From the NCBI GenBank assembly GCA_029865405.1, contig JAOUGZ010000093.1, positions 1-8,346 of the forward strand: a stretch of 8,346 nucleotides of DNA, read 5' to 3'. Positions 6,052 through 8,346 of the stretch are shown here, piece by piece. Every line of letters starts with the position of its first letter. Position 1 is the first letter of the stretch. Source of the DNA: Betaproteobacteria bacterium (GTDB taxonomy: Bacteria > Pseudomonadota > Gammaproteobacteria > Burkholderiales > SG8-39). The position numbers were made by a program, and so were the translations under genes. The notes under the pieces were generated by a model that worked only from the letters and a program-made list of their open reading frames with translations, did not search any database and was not told the origin of the DNA.

Positions 6052-8346
6052 GCGGCGATCGACGCCGGCGCGAGCCACGCCGCGTTCTGCGCCGCGCTCG
6101 CCGGACGCCCGAAGTGATAGCCCTGCGCCTGGTCGCAGTCATGCAGCCGCAGGAAGGCGACCTGCTGCTCGGTCTCGACGCCTTCGGCGACCACGGTGAA
6201 CCGTAGGTTATGGGCCATGTCGATGACTGCGCGCACGATCGACGCGGCCTCCGGATTGGTCACCGCATCGCGTACGAAGCTGCGGTCGATCTTGAGCGCG
6301 CTGAGCGGCAGGCGCGTGAGGTAGGACAGGCTCGAGTAGCCGGTACCGAAGTCGTCCACCGAAATGCGCACGCCGGCGTCGCGCAGCCGGTGCAGCAGCT
6401 GCACGGCCTGGTCCGGGTCTTCCATCAGGCAGCTCTCCGTGATCTCCAGCTCGAGCAGCGCCGGCGCCACGCCGGCCGCGGCGAGCGCGCGCGACACGAC
6501 CTCGTCAAGGTCGCGCCGGCGGAACTGCTTGGCGGACAGGTTCACCGAGACCGGCACGGGCGCCAATCGAGCGCGCTGCCAGCGCTCGATCTGCGCGCAG
6601 GCTTCCTCGAGAACCCACTCGCCCACCTGCACGATCAGGCCCGATTCCTCGAGCGCGGCGACAAACTCTCCCGGCGGCACCAGGCCGCGCTGCGGGTGAT
6701 TCCAGCGCAGCAGCGCCTCGAATCCGGTCAGGGCGCCGCTTCCCAGCTCCACTTTCGGCTGGTAGTGCAGCACGAACTCCCTTCGCTCGATGGCGTGCCG
6801 AAGATCGTTGTTGAGCTGCATCTTCTCCGCGGAGCGCCGGTTCATCTCGGCGGTGAAGAAGCAAAAGGCGTTGCGCGAGGCTTCCTTGGCACGATACATC
6901 GCCATGTCGGCGTTGCGCAGCATGTCCTCCGCATCGTCGCCGTCCCCCGGGAATGTGGAGATGCCGATGCTCGCCGTGGCGAATACTTCGCTGCCCGCGA
7001 GATGGTAGGGCTGGGCAAGCGCATCCAGTATCTTCTGCGCCACCAGCGCCGCATCGTCCGCGTGGGCGAGGTCCGCCAGCACCACGGCGAACTCGTCGCC
7101 GCTGATCCGCCCCACGGTATCTCCGGGGCGCACGCAGCGCATGAGGCGCCGCGCCACCTCGGCGATGAGGAGGTCGCCGGCGTAGTGGCCGAGCGAGTCG
7201 TTCACCAGCTTGAATCGATCCAGGTCCACGAACAGCACGCCGACCTCGCGATCGTGGCGCCGCGCCTGCGTCAGCGACTGCGCGAGGCGGTCGTGCAGCA
7301 GCAGGCGGTTCGGCAATCGCGTCAGCGTATCGAACTGCGCCAGTTGCGCGAGGCGCTGCTCGGAGAGCTTGCGCTCGGTGATATCGGAGACGAATCCCTC
7401 GAGCGCCACCACCTCGCCCTCGTCGTCCTGCACGCCCACGCCGCGCTCCCAGATCCACTTTTCGGCGCCCGCGGCGGTGCGGATGCGGTACTCCATGGTG
7501 TAGGGCCGGTGCTGCTGCAGCGCCTCCTGCGTCGAGCGCCAGCACGCCTCGCGATCCGTCTCGTGCACAAGGCTGCCGTAGGCCACCCGGCCGCTGGTGA
7601 AATCCTCGGGGCTGTACCCGGTGAGCGCCCGGGTGCCCTCGCTCACGAACTCCATGGTCCAGTTCTCGTCGTTGCGGCAGCGATACGCCGCGCCCGGCAA
7701 ACTGGCGATAAGGGTGGAGAGCCGCCGCTCGCTTTCGCGCAGCGCGAGCATCGCCCGATAGCTCGCGGTCACGTCGCGCGCGATGCCGCGGTAGCCGCGG
7801 AACCGGCCGCCTTCGTCGAACACGGGCTCGCCGGACACGCTCACGTACGACACCTGGTGCTCGCCCGCGGTGCGTTTCAGCATGAAGTCGCGAAACGACC
7901 GGCGCGCGGCGAGCACCGCCCGGTGCGCCGACCAGTCGCCCTCGAGCGGTTCCGTCCCGGGAAGCTCCCAGCGCCGCAGCCCGACGTGCTGCTCCGGGGT
8001 AATGCCGCCGCGATCGTCGTCGTCGCCACCGGTATGCACGAAGCGCAGTTCGGCGTCCTGCTCCCAGTACCAGTCCGACGAGAGCTGCGTCAGCCGGCGA
8101 AAGTGCTCCACGCTCTCGCGCAGGGTGTACTTCGCAGGCACCCCGGCGCACTCCGGCTCGATCGACACTCCCGTGCCTTCGAGCGCCCGGGGCAGTTCCT
8201 CGGCAAACGCTTCCTTCGACACCACTGCGTCGATGCCCGCGCGCCCGGCTTCGGCGATCAGTTCAGGCGTGGGAAAAAGCGCCAGCGCGATCACGCGCAG
8301 CGACGGGCTGCCGCGCTTCAGGCGCCGCGCCAGGTCGAGCCCGGCG
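6048..8346 (-). CDS. Receiver/PAS/PAS/GGDEF/EAL cyclic-di-GMP signalling protein, N-terminus off the window
   Basis: 765 codons are visible, counted from the first whole codon at 8345-8343. The frame is open to the right edge. Codons 1-57 form the second half of a receiver domain (LDLARRLKRGSPSLRVIALA, then AGIDAVVSK with the conserved Lys). The GTG at 8294 is therefore an internal Val, not the start, and the phospho-acceptor Asp lies outside. Then come PAS 80-195 (SDWYWEQD type), PAS 205-325 (ends SDITERK), GGDEF 330-500 and EAL 514-759. The signature is SGDEF (415-419), with an RPGD inhibitory site (406-409) and the metal site DLDRFK. The first motif reads DTLTRLPNR instead of the usual DxLTGLPNR. 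The EAL part has EALLR (543-547), SVNLS, ELEITES, DDFGTGYSSL (664-673), LKIDRSF, AEGVE and AQGY, so phosphodiesterase activity looks intact. The receiver has Ala (codon 22) where the switch Thr/Ser is expected. No membrane segment is seen. It is the upstream partner in a two-gene, ATGA-coupled operon; the promoter lies beyond the window. Confidence 0.95.
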   Translation of the reverse strand, partial: AGLDLARRLKRGSPSLRVIALALFPTPELIAEAGRAGIDAVVSKEAFAEELPRALEGTGVSIEPECAGVPAKYTLRESVEHFRRLTQLSSDWYWEQDAELRFVHTGGDDDDRGGITPEQHVGLRRWELPGTEPLEGDWSAHRAVLAARRSFRDFMLKRTAGEHQVSYVSVSGEPVFDEGGRFRGYRGIARDVTASYRAMLALRESERRLSTLIASLPGAAYRCRNDENWTMEFVSEGTRALTGYSPEDFTSGRVAYGSLVHETDREACWRSTQEALQQHRPYTMEYRIRTAAGAEKWIWERGVGVQDDEGEVVALEGFVSDITERKLSEQRLAQLAQFDTLTRLPNRLLLHDRLAQSLTQARRHDREVGVLFVDLDRFKLVNDSLGHYAGDLLIAEVARRLMRCVRPGDTVGRISGDEFAVVLADLAHADDAALVAQKILDALAQPYHLAGSEVFATASIGISTFPGDGDDAEDMLRNADMAMYRAKEASRNAFCFFTAEMNRRSAEKMQLNNDLRHAIERREFVLHYQPKVELGSGALTGFEALLRWNHPQRGLVPPGEFVAALEESGLIVQVGEWVLEEACAQIERWQRARLAPVPVSVNLSAKQFRRRDLDEVVSRALAAAGVAPALLELEITESCLMEDPDQAVQLLHRLRDAGVRISVDDFGTGYSSLSYLTRLPLSALKIDRSFVRDAVTNPEAASIVRAVIDMAHNLRFTVVAEGVETEQQVAFLRLHDCDQAQGYHFGRPASAAQNAAWLAPASIAA
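6105..7361 (-). repeat. GGDEF-EAL module, upstream copy of a direct duplication
   Basis: This is the partner of 685-1941, gapless at an offset of 5420 bases. The longest identical DNA run I found is 6304-6344. Similarity fades at both ends: before 7361, where the preceding domain is PAS in this copy but GAF in the other, and after 6105, where the short C-terminal tails differ. Confidence 0.9.
7767..8111 (-). repeat. PAS domain of the SDWYWEQD type, copy 3
   Basis: This is the first PAS domain of the upstream protein. It begins FRRLTQLSSDWYWEQDAELR and ends with SGEPVFD...GYRGIARDVT. It shares GLRRWEL with copy 1 and SGEPVFD with copy 2, so it mixes traits of the two tandem copies in the neighbouring gene. 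An acidic DDDD run follows the first strand region. Confidence 0.8.

Noticed and set aside
2950..6117. Plus-strand open frame of 1055 codons antisense to the large gene
   Set aside because: Its first codon base faces the third codon position of the real gene. It stays open only because the real gene avoids TTA, CTA and TCA codons, as expected at very high GC. The translation shows no known domain and an unnatural His/Arg/Ala-rich make-up.
6505..8151. Minus-strand frame of 548 codons overlapping the upstream c-di-GMP gene
   Set aside because: It lies in another frame of the same strand as a gene with complete PAS, GGDEF and EAL motifs. Its translation is Arg/Ala/Gly-rich and matches nothing I recognise.
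8292..8294. GTG as the start of the upstream c-di-GMP gene
   Set aside because: The frame continues to the window edge, and the codons on both sides make a continuous receiver domain. The GTG is a Val in its fourth strand.
640..8346. The PAS-rich proteins as hybrid histidine kinases
   Set aside because: No HisKA, HATPase or H-box motif is present in either protein. The outputs are clearly GGDEF-EAL.
1..8346. tRNA, rRNA, CRISPR, insertion sequence or riboswitch
   Set aside because: Coding sequence fills almost the whole window. No cloverleaf, short regular repeats, transposase or terminal inverted repeats were seen, and the only intergenic gap is 42 bases.

Overview
The window is a stretch of GC-rich chromosome in which every gene is closely packed and the third codon positions are almost all G or C. 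The RidA-type protein, the small TPR protein and the style of the PAS/GGDEF/EAL proteins suggest a Betaproteobacterium (Burkholderiales, Rhodocyclales or a relative). That placement is an inference from protein style only. There are no mobile elements, RNA genes or CRISPR arrays.

Layout from left to right. Positions 1-271 (minus) hold the first 90 codons of a ridA gene that runs off the left edge. After a 42-base divergent gap, a small TPR gene (about 109 codons) runs on the plus strand to 643. It converges on the large minus-strand gene at 640-6051, and the two stop codons overlap within one CTAG. That large gene encodes a soluble protein of about 1803 residues: receiver, three PAS, GAF, four PAS, GAF, GGDEF, EAL. 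Its ATG overlaps the TGA of the gene upstream (6048-8346, minus) in an ATGA. The upstream gene encodes receiver (truncated by the window edge), two PAS, GGDEF, EAL. Its true start lies beyond the right edge.

The main content is therefore a translationally coupled pair of paralogous cyclic-di-GMP enzymes. Both have a receiver at the N-terminus, so phosphorylation by an unseen histidine kinase is the likely input, and the PAS/GAF domains add sensing of small molecules or redox state. Both carry SGDEF in place of GGDEF, an apparently intact RxxD inhibitory site, and a complete-looking set of EAL residues. Both could break down c-di-GMP, and both might also make it. The GGDEF-EAL parts align without a gap over 419 codons at a constant spacing of 5420 bases, with runs identical at DNA level. 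This points to tandem duplication followed by expansion of the sensory part of the downstream copy, or to gene conversion. A particular PAS type with an LSSDWYWEQD-like motif occurs three times across the two proteins.

I see no wholly new system here. The features most worth checking are the duplicated pair, the shared SGDEF variant, the tripled PAS type and the very long sensory chain of the downstream protein.
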